A program made the translations under genes and the position numbers. Shown one piece after another: positions 50,187-59,458 of a DNA stretch of 64,000 nucleotides. Under the pieces are notes generated by a model. The model did not search any database. It was given only the letters and a program-made list of their open reading frames with translations, and was not told where the DNA came from. The stretch lies in NCBI GenBank assembly GCA_904393115.1, contig CAJFMX010000002.1, forward strand, positions 108,952 through 172,951, in the 5' to 3' direction. Origin of the DNA: an uncultured Clostridia bacterium. Its GTDB lineage: Bacteria > Bacillota > Clostridia > Christensenellales > UBA1750. How positions within the stretch are numbered: position 1 is the stretch's first letter; the number at the start of each line of letters is the position of its first letter.

Positions 50187-52496
50187 TTGAAATTTTCCGA
50201 CGGATTTTGGCTGAACAAGCCGGGATACGACATCCACTACGCCGTGGAGCCCTATGAGCTGTACGTGCAGGATGGAAAGATCTCGGTCGTTGCGACCAAG
50301 GCGGTGATCGAAAACCGCGGCCAGACCCTGGAGGGGCCGGTGCTGGACATCACCTTTGCCTCCATCCGCGAAAACACGATCCAGGTGACCATCGAGCACT
50401 TTAAGGGCCAGCGCAAGCGCGCCCCGGAATACAAGCTCTGCGCCGAGGACGGCTTCCGCCCGGTCACGGTGGAGACCGACGAATATGCCGAACTCGTCTC
50501 CGGCAAGACGCGGGTGCGCGTCTACAAGGGCAAGGCCTGGCGCGTGGAATACTACTACGGTGAAAAGCTGCTGACCAAGCAGGGCTGGCGCACGACCTCC
50601 TACATCACGGAGGCGCCCTACCTCACCAGCGCGCGCATGGAGGCGCAGCGCAACTTCAACCGCTTCTTCGCCGACGACCAGGACGAGCGCCCGGCCTATG
50701 TCCGCGAGATGCTCAACCTCTCCGTGGGCGAGGACATCTACGGCTTCGGCGAGAAGTTCACCCCCTTTGTCAAGAACGGCCAGCACGTCGAGATGTGGAA
50801 CGGCGACGGCGGCACCTGCTCCGAATACGCCTATAAGTCCATCCCCTTCTACGTCTCCAACCGCGGGTACGGCGTGTTCGTCAACCACTCCGAAAAAGTG
50901 GATTTTGAGGTCGCGACCGAGACGGTCTCCAAGGTCTCCTTCGTCGTTCCGGGCGAAAGGATGCAGTATTTCGTCATCGGCGGCGAGAACATTGCGGACG
51001 TCATCTCGAACTACACCTCCCTGACCGGAAAGCCCGCCCTGCCCCCAGCCTACTCCTTCGGCCTGTGGCTGACCACCTCCTTCACCACGAACTACGACGA
51101 GAAGACCGTCTCCTCCTTCGTGGACGGCATGGCCGAGCGCAGCATCCCCCTGCAGGTCTTCCACTTCGACTGCTTCTGGATGCAGGAGTTCCGCTGGTGC
51201 GACTTCACCTTTGACAAGCGCATGTTCCCGGACCCCAAGGGCTTCATCCAGCGCCTGAAGGCGCGCGGGCTGCAGATCTGCGTTTGGATCAACCCCTACA
51301 TCGGCCAGCACTCCGCGCTGTTTGACGAGGGCATGGAAAACGGCTACCTGCTCAAGAGAAAGAACGGCGACATCTTCCAGACCGACATGTGGCAGCCGGG
51401 CATGGCCATCGTGGACTTTACCAACCCCGCGGCCTGCCGGTGGTATGCGGACAAGCTCCGCGCGCTCTGCGACATGGGCGTGGACGCGTTCAAGACCGAC
51501 TTCGGCGAGCGCATCCCGACGGACGTGCAGTGGTTTGACGGCTCCGATCCGCTCAAGATGCACAACTACTACACGCAGATCTACAACGGCGTGGTCTTCG
51601 ACGTACTCAAGGAATACTACGGCGAGGGCAAGGCCTGCCTGTTCGCCCGCTCCGCCACGGCCGGCGGCCAGCAGTACCCCGTGCACTGGGGCGGCGACTG
51701 CTTCTCCCAGTACGAATCCATGGCGGAAACCCTGCGCGGCGGCCTCTCGCTGTGCCTGAGCGGGTTCGGCTTCTTCTCCCACGACATCTCCGGCTTTGAG
51801 GCCACCAGCTCCCCGGACCTGTACAAGCGCTGGGTCGCCTTCGGCCTGATGTCCACCCACAGCCGCCTGCACGGCAACAGCTCCTACCGCGTGCCGTGGC
51901 TGTTCGACGAGGAGAGCTGCGACGTGCTCCGCCACTTCACGTGCCTGAAGGGCAAGCTCATGCCCTATCTCTTCGCCAATGCGGTCAAGACCCACCAGAC
52001 CGGCATCCCCATGATGCGCGCCATGGTCATGGAGTATGCGGACGAGCCCGCGACCTGGAACCTCGACTGCCAGTACATGCTGGGCGACAATCTCCTCGTC
52101 GCGCCCATCTTCAACGAGCAGGGCACCGCGCTCTACTACGTGCCCAAGGGCCGGTGGACGGACATCCAGACCGGCAAGGTCTACGAGGGCGGCGCCTTCT
52201 ACGAGACGAAGCACGACTACTTCTCCCTGCCGCTGCTGGCCAAGCCCAACAGCATCATCGCCTACGGCAAGTTCGAGCGCGACTTCGTCTACGACTATGC
52301 CCGTGACGTCGAATTCGTCATCTACGAGCTCGAGGACGGCAAGCAGGCCGAGTGCACGGTCTACGACGCCGAGGGCAACGCCGTGCAGCACATCGTTGCC
52401 GACCGCCGCGACGACACCATCGAGGTCACGGCCGACAACAAGGACCTGCCTTTCACGGTCACTGCTTCCAACGGCTGCATGGTCGTCGTGAAGTAA
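50187..52496 (+). CDS. Alpha-xylosidase, GH31 (YicI-like)
   Basis: 769 residues. Releases alpha-linked xylose from xyloglucan oligosaccharides. The catalytic nucleophile is D438 in AFKTDFGERIPTDV, identical in pattern to YicI. The acid/base aspartate lies in WGGDCFSQYESM. N-terminal beta-sandwich 1-250, barrel about 270-580, C-terminal beta domains. There is no signal peptide, so the enzyme is cytoplasmic. TTG start with CAAGGAGGGAATCGAC, chosen because the protein start matches YicI-type N-termini. Confidence 0.93.
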   Translation: MKFSDGFWLNKPGYDIHYAVEPYELYVQDGKISVVATKAVIENRGQTLEGPVLDITFASIRENTIQVTIEHFKGQRKRAPEYKLCAEDGFRPVTVETDEYAELVSGKTRVRVYKGKAWRVEYYYGEKLLTKQGWRTTSYITEAPYLTSARMEAQRNFNRFFADDQDERPAYVREMLNLSVGEDIYGFGEKFTPFVKNGQHVEMWNGDGGTCSEYAYKSIPFYVSNRGYGVFVNHSEKVDFEVATETVSKVSFVVPGERMQYFVIGGENIADVISNYTSLTGKPALPPAYSFGLWLTTSFTTNYDEKTVSSFVDGMAERSIPLQVFHFDCFWMQEFRWCDFTFDKRMFPDPKGFIQRLKARGLQICVWINPYIGQHSALFDEGMENGYLLKRKNGDIFQTDMWQPGMAIVDFTNPAACRWYADKLRALCDMGVDAFKTDFGERIPTDVQWFDGSDPLKMHNYYTQIYNGVVFDVLKEYYGEGKACLFARSATAGGQQYPVHWGGDCFSQYESMAETLRGGLSLCLSGFGFFSHDISGFEATSSPDLYKRWVAFGLMSTHSRLHGNSSYRVPWLFDEESCDVLRHFTCLKGKLMPYLFANAVKTHQTGIPMMRAMVMEYADEPATWNLDCQYMLGDNLLVAPIFNEQGTALYYVPKGRWTDIQTGKVYEGGAFYETKHDYFSLPLLAKPNSIIAYGKFERDFVYDYARDVEFVIYELEDGKQAECTVYDAEGNAVQHIVADRRDDTIEVTADNKDLPFTVTASNGCMVVVK

Positions 52497-52505
52497 TCCC
52501 TTCGC

Positions 52506-52543
52506 AAATTTCCGCGCGGAAAGCCGCCGCGCGGAATTTTTTT
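52506..52543 (+). terminator. Terminator of the alpha-xylosidase gene
   Basis: AAATTTCCGCGCGG and CCGCGCGGAA with a 7-nt loop, then TTTTTTT. Confidence 0.92.
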
Positions 52544-52547
52544 ATTG

Positions 52548-52585
52548 GGTAAACGCTTACGCAATTCCCAAAAATCTGTTATACT
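52548..52585 (+). promoter_or_regulatory. Promoter of the MBL hydrolase with a cre-like site over the -35
   Basis: TTACGC (52557), 17 bp, TATACT (52580). GGTAAACGCTTACG (52548-52561) matches 12 of 14 positions of the CcpA cre consensus TGWAAnCGnTnWCA and overlaps the -35, so carbon repression is possible. Confidence 0.65.
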
Positions 52586-52627
52586 GAATCCATCCGAACC
52601 GCATCTGCAAAAGGAGGGTTTTTTTTC

Positions 52628-53533
52628 ATGGGAATCCGCCACCCGCTCATCAGCGAAATCGCCAAGGACACCTATCTCTTCAACGAATTCGGCCTCTGCA
52701 ACCACTACCTGCTCGTGGGCACGGAGCGCGCGCTGCTCATCGACTGCGGCATGGGCTATTACGACCTGCGCGCCACGGTGGAACGCATGACGGACAAGCC
52801 CTACGACGTGGTCATCACCCACGGCCATCCCGACCACGCGGGCATGATGCACCAGTTCGAGCGCGTCTACATGAACGAAAAGGACCTGCCCCTGCTCCCC
52901 TGGGCCGCGCGCACGGACTTTGACCTCAACGAATTCCACTGGAACAATCGGCTCCACGTGGGCGATTGGTCCGTCTGGGAGGTCACGGAGGACATGATTA
53001 ACCGCGGAAGCCTGGATACGCAGGTTCTGCCGCTTAACGAGGGCGACGTGTTCGACCTGGGCGGCCGCCGCGTCACGGCGCACGCGCTGCCGGGCCACTC
53101 CGCCGGGCACATGTACTTCATCGACGACGGCAGCCGCATCGCCTTTACCGGCGACTGCTGCAACTACAACAGCGGCACGCAGTTTGCGGCGAGCACCTTC
53201 ATCCGCGATCTGAACCGCCTGCTCGCGGGATACGGCGTGACCTACGACCGCATCTTCACCGGCCACAGCACGTACTGCGGCAATCTGGACGTCCAGTCGC
53301 ACAACATCGAGGTCGTGCGCGGGCTCGTGGAGGCGTTCCGCTCCCTCCTGCGCGGGGACGCGGTCATCGGCGAGCGGCGCATGCAGCTCTTCCCCGACAA
53401 GCCCCCGCACAAGGTGCTCTACTACGGACCGGTCGTGCGCTATCCGCACGAGAACGACAGCGGCCCTTTGGTCTGCCCGGGCTTCAACGCGGACAAGCTC
53501 TGGGAGGACGGCGAAGCGCACATCATCCCCTGA
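52628..53533 (+). CDS. Metallo-beta-lactamase-fold hydrolase
   Basis: 301 residues. Metal-binding HGHPDHAG (65-72), LPGHSAGHMYF, FTGDCC and FTGHSTYCG motifs give a complete dinuclear site. The family covers glyoxalase II, lactonases and phosphodiesterases; the substrate here is unknown. AAGGAGGGTTTTTTTTC precedes the ATG. Confidence 0.88.
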   Translation: MGIRHPLISEIAKDTYLFNEFGLCNHYLLVGTERALLIDCGMGYYDLRATVERMTDKPYDVVITHGHPDHAGMMHQFERVYMNEKDLPLLPWAARTDFDLNEFHWNNRLHVGDWSVWEVTEDMINRGSLDTQVLPLNEGDVFDLGGRRVTAHALPGHSAGHMYFIDDGSRIAFTGDCCNYNSGTQFAASTFIRDLNRLLAGYGVTYDRIFTGHSTYCGNLDVQSHNIEVVRGLVEAFRSLLRGDAVIGERRMQLFPDKPPHKVLYYGPVVRYPHENDSGPLVCPGFNADKLWEDGEAHIIP

Positions 53534-53551
53534 CTTGCAGACCCGAAAATA

Positions 53552-53584
53552 AGCCGGGAGAGTGGAAAATCCGCTCTCCCGGCT
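53552..53584. terminator. Bidirectional terminator
   Basis: AGCCGGGAGAGTGG and CCGCTCTCCCGGCT around AAAAT, followed by CTTTCTT, between two convergent genes. Confidence 0.85.
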
Positions 53585-53589
53585 CTTTC

Positions 53590-55542
53590 TTATGCGTCTT
53601 CCGGCACCGCGCAGTGCATCCAGTCGTCCGCCTTGTCCCAGTGCACGACGAACCCCGCGCCCTTTTGGCAGAAGACGGAGTCCGCGTCGTTCTCCTTGTC
53701 CGCCTCCGCGCAGTAGGCGCGCCGCGCGATGACCTCCTGCGCGTTGTGGCAGGGCGCATACCCGTCAAAGCGCAGGGCCAGGTGCCCCTGTCCCTTGGTC
53801 AGGGCGGCCAGGTCCGGCGCATAGTCCATCATCTCCGAAACCGGCACGCGGCCGCGGACGGTCGCGCGCTCGCCGTCCGTCTCCGGCGGATCAAAGGTCC
53901 CGCTCATGCGCTGGATGTCGCTGAGCACGCGGCCCATGCAGGCCTGCGGCGCGTCGATCGCAAAGGCGTAATACGGCTCGAGCAGGATGGATTCGGCCTT
54001 CATCAATCCCTGGCGAATGGCGCGGTAGGTCGCCTGGCGGAAGTCCCCGCCCTCCGTGTGCTTGAGGTGCGCGCGGCCGGCCAGCAGCTCGACGCGGATG
54101 TCCGCGATGGGCGATCCGGTGAGCACGCCCAGATGCTCCTTCTCGAACACGTGCGTGCGCACGAGGTTTTGGAACTGCAGGGGCAGGTCGTCCACATGGC
54201 AGCGGCTGGCGAATTCGATGCCGCTGCCGCGCGGCAGCGGCACGAGGCGCACGTGCACCTCCGCATAGTGGCGCAGGGGCTCGTAGTGCCCCGCCCCGAG
54301 AACCGGCGCGGCGATGGTCTCCCGATAGACGATCTCCGGCCGGCCGAAGGCGGCCGAGAAGCCGAACCGCTCCCGGACGAGCTCCTGCAGGACCTCGAGC
54401 TGGATGACGCCCATGACGCGGATGTGCAGCTCCTGCAGGGATTCGTTCCACTGCACGCCCAGGGAGGGGTCCTCCGCCTCGAGCTTGCGGAACGCGGAAA
54501 GGACCTCCTGGACCGGCACCTCCCGGGGAAACTCCACGCGCGCGCTGAGCAGCGGCGCGCTCAGGGGGCTCGGCGCCGGCTCGCACTGGCCCAGGGCCTG
54601 GCCGGGCAGGCAGTCCGCAAGCCCCGTCACCGCCACGAGCTGCCCGGCCTGCGCCTCCCGCAGCGCGGAAAACCGGCTGCCGTTGTAGAGGCGGATCTCG
54701 CCGATGCGGCACGTCTCCTCCCCGATTGCGACCGCGTCCCGCACGCGGAGCCGCCCGCCCATGAGCTTGAGGAACGTCAGCCGGTTCCCCTGGGCGTCGT
54801 GCCGGATGCGGAACACGCGCGCGCCAAAGGACGCCTCGGGGTCGTAGCGCGTCTGCGCGAGGCTTGCAAGGCCGTCCAGCAGCGCCTGCACGCCCTCGTC
54901 CAGCAGCGCCGATCCGCGATAGCAGAGGAAGAGCCGCTCCTCCCGAATCTGGCGGCGGGCCGCCGCCTGCACGGACTCTCCGGAGAGCTCGCCCGCAAGG
55001 TACGCCTCCAGCAGATCGTCCTCGCGCTCGGCGACGGCCTCGTCCAGCGCCTCGGCGGGCTGAATGTCCGGCGAGAGCTGGCGCTGCGCCTCCCGCAGCA
55101 CGCGCTCGGGGTCTGCGCCGGCGCGGTCCGTCTTGTTGAGGAAGAGGAAGGTCGGCACGTGCGCGCGCCGCAGCAGGTTCCAGACCGTGCGCGTGTGGCC
55201 CTGAACGCCCTCCGCACAGGAGAGGACCAGGACCGCAGCGTCCATGACGGAGATCGCGCGCTCCATCTCCGCGGCAAAGTCCACGTGCCCCGGGGTGTCC
55301 ACGAGGAAAAACTCCCGGCCGCCGAGCATAAACTCTGCCTGATCGGAGAAGATGGTGATCCCCCGCGCGCGCTCCAGCGGGTGCGCGTCCAGGAAGGCGT
55401 CCTGGTGGTCGACCCGGCCCATCGTCCGGATGCGGTGCGCGTGGTAGAGCAGCGCCTCCGAAAGCGTCGTCTTGCCCGCGTCCACGTGCGCGAGCAGGCC
55501 CACGCTGACCGGGCCGCTCCCTGCGCGCTTGTCTTCCTCCAT
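53590..55542 (-). CDS. EF-G-like translational GTPase, TetM/ribosome-protection family
   Basis: 650 residues. G1 AHVDAGKTT (18-26), G3 DTPGHVDF, G4 NKTDRAG, then EF-G domains II-V. The order and length (TetM-type proteins are about 640) fit the ribosomal protection group; the C-terminal AIDAPQACMGRVLSDIQRM aligns with the TetM-like domain V start. Whether it protects against tetracycline or acts in another ribosome function is unclear, since no resistance-specific domain IV loop can be assigned by eye. ATG 55542 with AAAGGGGCGTTAGAT. Confidence 0.85.
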   Translation of the reverse strand: MEEDKRAGSGPVSVGLLAHVDAGKTTLSEALLYHAHRIRTMGRVDHQDAFLDAHPLERARGITIFSDQAEFMLGGREFFLVDTPGHVDFAAEMERAISVMDAAVLVLSCAEGVQGHTRTVWNLLRRAHVPTFLFLNKTDRAGADPERVLREAQRQLSPDIQPAEALDEAVAEREDDLLEAYLAGELSGESVQAAARRQIREERLFLCYRGSALLDEGVQALLDGLASLAQTRYDPEASFGARVFRIRHDAQGNRLTFLKLMGGRLRVRDAVAIGEETCRIGEIRLYNGSRFSALREAQAGQLVAVTGLADCLPGQALGQCEPAPSPLSAPLLSARVEFPREVPVQEVLSAFRKLEAEDPSLGVQWNESLQELHIRVMGVIQLEVLQELVRERFGFSAAFGRPEIVYRETIAAPVLGAGHYEPLRHYAEVHVRLVPLPRGSGIEFASRCHVDDLPLQFQNLVRTHVFEKEHLGVLTGSPIADIRVELLAGRAHLKHTEGGDFRQATYRAIRQGLMKAESILLEPYYAFAIDAPQACMGRVLSDIQRMSGTFDPPETDGERATVRGRVPVSEMMDYAPDLAALTKGQGHLALRFDGYAPCHNAQEVIARRAYCAEADKENDADSVFCQKGAGFVVHWDKADDWMHCAVPEDA

Positions 55543-55594
55543 ATCTAACGCCCCTTTCCGTCGTTTCCGGCATTTTTCGCGCAGAACACCCAAA

Positions 55595-55626
55595 GCGAGC
55601 GGAGCCCCGGTGCGGACCCCGCTCGC
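55595..55626 (-). terminator. Hairpin after the hypothetical gene at 55.6-56.3 kb
   Basis: GCGAGCGG and CCGCTCGC. On the minus strand CTTTGG follows, so it is a weak terminator. Confidence 0.5.
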
Positions 55627-55636
55627 CCCCTCTTCC

Positions 55637-56332
55637 CTACTTTGCGCAGAGCGCGTCGCCGCGCACGCGCAGAATCGCCGCCGCCAGGTCTGCGCCGCAG
55701 GCATCGGCGATCCATTCGTTCATCAGCCGCCAGACGACGCTGTCGGGCGTGTTTTCCGCGGAAAAGAGACACTCCTGCGCATACGTGCCCAGAAGCGCCT
55801 CGCGCGCGTCGCTCACCGCGGAGAGCACCGCGTCGCCGTTTTGACAGCGCAGCAGCAGGCAGAGGTCCTCGGCGCAGAGCACCTCCTTCTCCGGGAGGGC
55901 GCGCGCCGCGAGGCAGTCCCGCACGGCCGCGCGGACCGCGTCCGTCAGCACGTACAGGCGGAACTCGCCCGGCCGCACGACGCGTTCGCGATAGAAATCC
56001 GGCGCGTCGACCAGCAGGTCCAGGGCTGTGCGCTGCAGGTCCGAGACGAGAAAGTCGAAGTTTCCGGCGATCGCCTTGCGCCAGAGCGCAAACGACAGGT
56101 CCTTGTGCAGGCAGCGCTCCGGACCGCGGCGCTGGGGCGCGCGCATCCGCGCGAGCAGGTCCGGCGTCTGCGACTCCTGGCTCACGAGGACGTCGCAGGT
56201 GGGCAGCCCCGCCGCGCCGGCGCGCTGCACAGCGTCCATTTCCCCAGCAATGTATCCCGAGAGCTCCTGGTCGCCCGAGAGCGCGAAGCACTTGCGCTCC
56301 TCGATCGATCCCATGTCCACAACCTTAAACAT
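55637..56332 (-). CDS. Hypothetical protein
   Basis: 231 residues, ATG 56332 with GGGGGAG 7-8 bases before. No signal peptide, no transmembrane segment, and mixed alpha/beta predicted from composition. Regions of note are a MDAVQRAGAAGLPTCDVLVSQ segment and KAIAGNFDFLVSDLQRTALDLLV. No family recognised. It lies in tandem with the TetM-like gene. Confidence 0.65.
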   Translation of the reverse strand: MFKVVDMGSIEERKCFALSGDQELSGYIAGEMDAVQRAGAAGLPTCDVLVSQESQTPDLLARMRAPQRRGPERCLHKDLSFALWRKAIAGNFDFLVSDLQRTALDLLVDAPDFYRERVVRPGEFRLYVLTDAVRAAVRDCLAARALPEKEVLCAEDLCLLLRCQNGDAVLSAVSDAREALLGTYAQECLFSAENTPDSVVWRLMNEWIADACGADLAAAILRVRGDALCAK

Positions 56333-56392
56333 CCGCATGCTCCCCCTTTCCTCTGCCCCCATTTTAGGGGGAAAGGCGGCGCGCTGTCAAGG

Positions 56393-57745
56393 TCATCTCG
56401 TGAGGCGGCGCACCCAGTTGTAGCTGTTGACCTTGACCACGGCGACAAAGCACTTGAGCACCTGGTCGCACTTGAGGCAGAGGAAGACCCAGACCGGCGC
56501 CAGGTTCCACCAGAAGGCCGCCATGGCCGACAGCGGCAGCACGATCAGCCACATGAAGATGAAGTCGTTGATGAGGACAAAGCGCGTGTCGCCGCCGCCG
56601 CGCACGATGCCCGTCAGGCAGGCAACCTGGTAGGACGTGCCGACCAGCGTCACGCAGAGCACGTCCGTAAACTCCCGGGCGAGGGTGAGCGTTTCCCCCG
56701 CGACGGAAAAGAGGGAGATCACCGCGTCCCGCGCGAGATACAGCGCCGCGCCCGAGACCACGCCGATGCACAGGAAGATCACCTGCATGGTGCGCACATA
56801 TTCGCGGATCTTCTCCATCGGCGCGTTGGAGCCAATGGTCTTGCCGATGACGACCGAGGACGCGCCCGAGCAGCCATAGGCCGCGACGGAGATGATGTTG
56901 AAGATGTTGGCGGCGATGGCGTTGGCGGCGATCGTTGGGCCGCCCAGGTGCCCCAGGATCGAGGCCTGGATGCCCATGGCCGTGCCCCACATGGCGTTGG
57001 AGACCATGACGGGCGTTCCGACCCTTACATAGTCGCGCAGCAGCCCCTTGTCCAGGAGCTTGAGGTCGCGCAGGCGGTATCCCAGCTTCTTGTCCACCTT
57101 GAGGTAATAGACGACCACGACCACGGATTCCAGGATGCGGGCGATGAGGGTTGCGATCGCCGCGCCCGCCGTGCCCATGGCCGGAAAGCCAAAGTGCCCG
57201 TAGATCAGGCAGTAGTTGAGGGCAATGTTGACAAACAGCGTCATGATCGAGATCCCCAGCCCGATCTTGACCGTCTCCACCGCCTTGAGGCCGTTGAGCA
57301 GCGTGTTGGTCAGGCAGAAGAAGAAGTAGGAGTAGCAGATGATGCGCAGGTAGATCACGCCCTCTGCGATGACGTCCTCGTCGTTGGTGAAGAGCGAGAG
57401 CGCCCAGTGCGGCGCGCTGGCGATCACGACAAAGAAGAGGACCGACACCGCCATGGCGAAAATCAGCCCGATGTTGATGATCTTCTTGATGGGCTCGATC
57501 TGCCGCTTGCCCCAGTACTGCGAGCCGATGATGATCAGGCCCTCGCCCATGCCCATGACCACCATCTGCAGAAGGAACTGGATCTGGTTGGCGAGGGACA
57601 CGCCCGAGAGCGCGTCCTCGCTGTAGCCGCCCAGCATGATGTTGTCCGCGAGCCCCACGCCGTTGACGACGACGTTCTGCAATGCGATGGTCAGCGTCAG
57701 CGTCAAAAGCGTCTTGTAGAAGTTCTTGTCCCTGCTCAGTTTCAT
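56393..57745 (-). CDS. MATE-family efflux transporter
   Basis: A 450-residue, twelve-helix antiporter of the MATE/DinF type. Two halves are each rich in hydrophobic helices, with GLADNIMLGGYSEDALSGVSLANQIQ and LGGPTIAANAIAANIFNI as the conserved N- and C-lobe entry motifs. It probably exports cationic drugs or dyes against Na+ or H+. ATG start. Confidence 0.9.
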   Translation of the reverse strand: MKLSRDKNFYKTLLTLTLTIALQNVVVNGVGLADNIMLGGYSEDALSGVSLANQIQFLLQMVVMGMGEGLIIIGSQYWGKRQIEPIKKIINIGLIFAMAVSVLFFVVIASAPHWALSLFTNDEDVIAEGVIYLRIICYSYFFFCLTNTLLNGLKAVETVKIGLGISIMTLFVNIALNYCLIYGHFGFPAMGTAGAAIATLIARILESVVVVVYYLKVDKKLGYRLRDLKLLDKGLLRDYVRVGTPVMVSNAMWGTAMGIQASILGHLGGPTIAANAIAANIFNIISVAAYGCSGASSVVIGKTIGSNAPMEKIREYVRTMQVIFLCIGVVSGAALYLARDAVISLFSVAGETLTLAREFTDVLCVTLVGTSYQVACLTGIVRGGGDTRFVLINDFIFMWLIVLPLSAMAAFWWNLAPVWVFLCLKCDQVLKCFVAVVKVNSYNWVRRLTR

Positions 57746-57769
57746 CCGTTGTCCACCCCTGTTGTTTTT

Positions 57770-58684
57770 TTATTTTCCCCGCGTCTGCTGGGAGATGCCG
57801 CGCACGGCCGAGAGCACCCAGTCGTACGTGCTGGTTTCGAGCACCTGGCCGCAGTACTCGCACTGCGCGCTCTTGTTGATCGCCACGGGCGCGCCGCAGT
57901 TCGGGCAGTGGATCTCGCGCACCTCGTCCGCCGCGGGCGTGACCATGTCCTTGCTGCGGATGAGCGTCCACTCATAGGTCATGAACTTTTCCGCGGTCTT
58001 GGAGCCGGAGACGAGCGCGCCGGTCGCATCCTCGAGCGTATAGTCCACAATGCGCGTGCGCAGCTCCACGGTCAGGATGTCGTTCACCTGGTCCTGCCGG
58101 TATTCCACGATGCGGCTACCGAGCACCGCGATGCGCTCGACGTAGTTCGTCTGTCCGCTCCTGCGCAGTTCGTCGAGCTGGCGGTCAAACTGGCTGTAGA
58201 GCGCGTCCGTCATCAAGGGGCGCATGGGCTCCCAGTTCTTGTCCTGCCAGCAGCGCTGCATCTGCACGTAGTCGTTTGCGACCTTCTCCAGGAACGCCTG
58301 CACAGAGAAGTTCGGGTCCTTTGCGCGCAGCACGACGGGATCGACGGTCGTGCGCGCGACGGGGCGGCCGCCTTCCTGCTGGCGGGGCCGCTGCTTCTTC
58401 TTCCCCACAAAGCCGATCACCACGATGACGACCGCGACCACGATGACCAGCCCCGTCCAGATGCTGTCCGCCTGTTCCTCGTCGTCCACAAAGATCATGA
58501 CCGGGTTGAAGCTGCCGCCGCTGGAGCTGCCGCCCCCGTCATAGGAGCCGCCGCTGTAACTGCTTCCCCCGTAATCCGCTCCACCAGAAAAAAAGCCTGC
58601 GTCGGCGTGTCCGACGGCGGGCAGACTCAGGATCGTCAAGAGGACGATCAGGACCGCAAGGCCGCGTATTCCCCTTCCCTTCAC
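57770..58684 (-). CDS. Tim44-like domain membrane protein with C-terminal zinc ribbon
   Basis: 304 residues from a GTG with AAGGGAGGAGATACCG. Signal-anchor near the N-terminus, a low-complexity Gly/Ser run (GGSYDGGGSSSGGSF), one transmembrane helix about 78-100, then a Tim44-like/NTF2-like domain (about 120-250). CPNCGAPVAINKSAQCEYCG at the end is a zinc ribbon. Similar proteins occur in Clostridia and have no known function. 24 bp precede the MATE start. Confidence 0.75.
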   Translation of the reverse strand: MKGRGIRGLAVLIVLLTILSLPAVGHADAGFFSGGADYGGSSYSGGSYDGGGSSSGGSFNPVMIFVDDEEQADSIWTGLVIVVAVVIVVIGFVGKKKQRPRQQEGGRPVARTTVDPVVLRAKDPNFSVQAFLEKVANDYVQMQRCWQDKNWEPMRPLMTDALYSQFDRQLDELRRSGQTNYVERIAVLGSRIVEYRQDQVNDILTVELRTRIVDYTLEDATGALVSGSKTAEKFMTYEWTLIRSKDMVTPAADEVREIHCPNCGAPVAINKSAQCEYCGQVLETSTYDWVLSAVRGISQQTRGK

Positions 58685-58731
58685 CGGTATCTCCTCCCTT
58701 ACGGCCAATATTTTACCTTGTTTTTCGACGT

Positions 58732-58760
58732 TTGGCAATAGAATTCGCCTGTGGTATACT
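58732..58760 (+). promoter_or_regulatory. Promoter of queH
   Basis: TTGGCA, 17 bp, TATACT with extended TGG. Confidence 0.78.
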
Positions 58761-58783
58761 AAGGAGGATGCGGAGGTGGACCC

Positions 58784-59407
58784 ATGAACGCGGTAAACTA
58801 TCAAAAACTCTACGAGCGAACGGTTTCGGCCCTGGGAGAGCGGCGGCCGAAGCTCCTCCTGCACGTGTGCTGCGGGCCCTGCGCGGCGGCCTGCCTGGAG
58901 GAGCTGAGCGCGCGCTTTGACGTGACGATCTTTTTCTACAACCCCAACATCGCGCCGGCTGCGGAATACGACCGCCGCCTGGAAAACGCGCGCCGCCTCG
59001 TCGAGGCGATGCCGCTCTCCCACCCGGTGCGCTTTCTTGCGGGGGAATACCATCCGGAGGACTTTCTCTCCGCGGTCAAGGGCCTGGAGGGCGAGCCGGA
59101 GGGCGGCGCGCGCTGCCGCGTCTGCTTTGCGCTGCGCCTGCGCGCCGCCGCGCGCGCCGCGCAGGAGATCGGCGCGGAATTCTTCACCACGACCCTTACG
59201 ACCGGGCCGCGCAAGAGCGCCCAGACGCTCTATGAGGTCGGCAAGGTTATCGGCGAGGAAGCGGGCGTGGCCTACCTTCCCTCGGACTTCAAGAAGCGCG
59301 GCGGGTACGAGCACTCTCTCGCGGTCTGCGCCGCATACGGCATCTATCGCCAGAACTACTGCGGCTGCCCGTTTTCCCACAGCGGCGCGCCGGAGCGCAA
59401 AGAATAA
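58784..59407 (+). CDS. queH: Epoxyqueuosine reductase QueH
   Basis: A 207-residue member of the former DUF208 family. QueH reduces epoxyqueuosine to queuosine in tRNA. Cysteine pairs in HVCCGPC (29, 30, 33), CRVC and NYCGC bind the cluster and iron. DFKKRGGYEHSLAVCAAYGIYRQNYCGC is characteristic. ATG with AAGGAGGATGCGGAGGTGGACCC. Other queuosine genes are not in the window. Confidence 0.93.
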   Translation: MNAVNYQKLYERTVSALGERRPKLLLHVCCGPCAAACLEELSARFDVTIFFYNPNIAPAAEYDRRLENARRLVEAMPLSHPVRFLAGEYHPEDFLSAVKGLEGEPEGGARCRVCFALRLRAAARAAQEIGAEFFTTTLTTGPRKSAQTLYEVGKVIGEEAGVAYLPSDFKKRGGYEHSLAVCAAYGIYRQNYCGCPFSHSGAPERKE

Positions 59408-59436
59408 GGAAGGGACGACTGCCCCTTCCTTATTTT
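59403..59436 (+). terminator. Terminator of queH
   Basis: AATAAGGAAGGG and CCCTTCCTTATTTT overlapping the queH stop. Confidence 0.85.
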
Positions 59437-59458
59437 CGCAAAATATGCGCGCCAGGGA

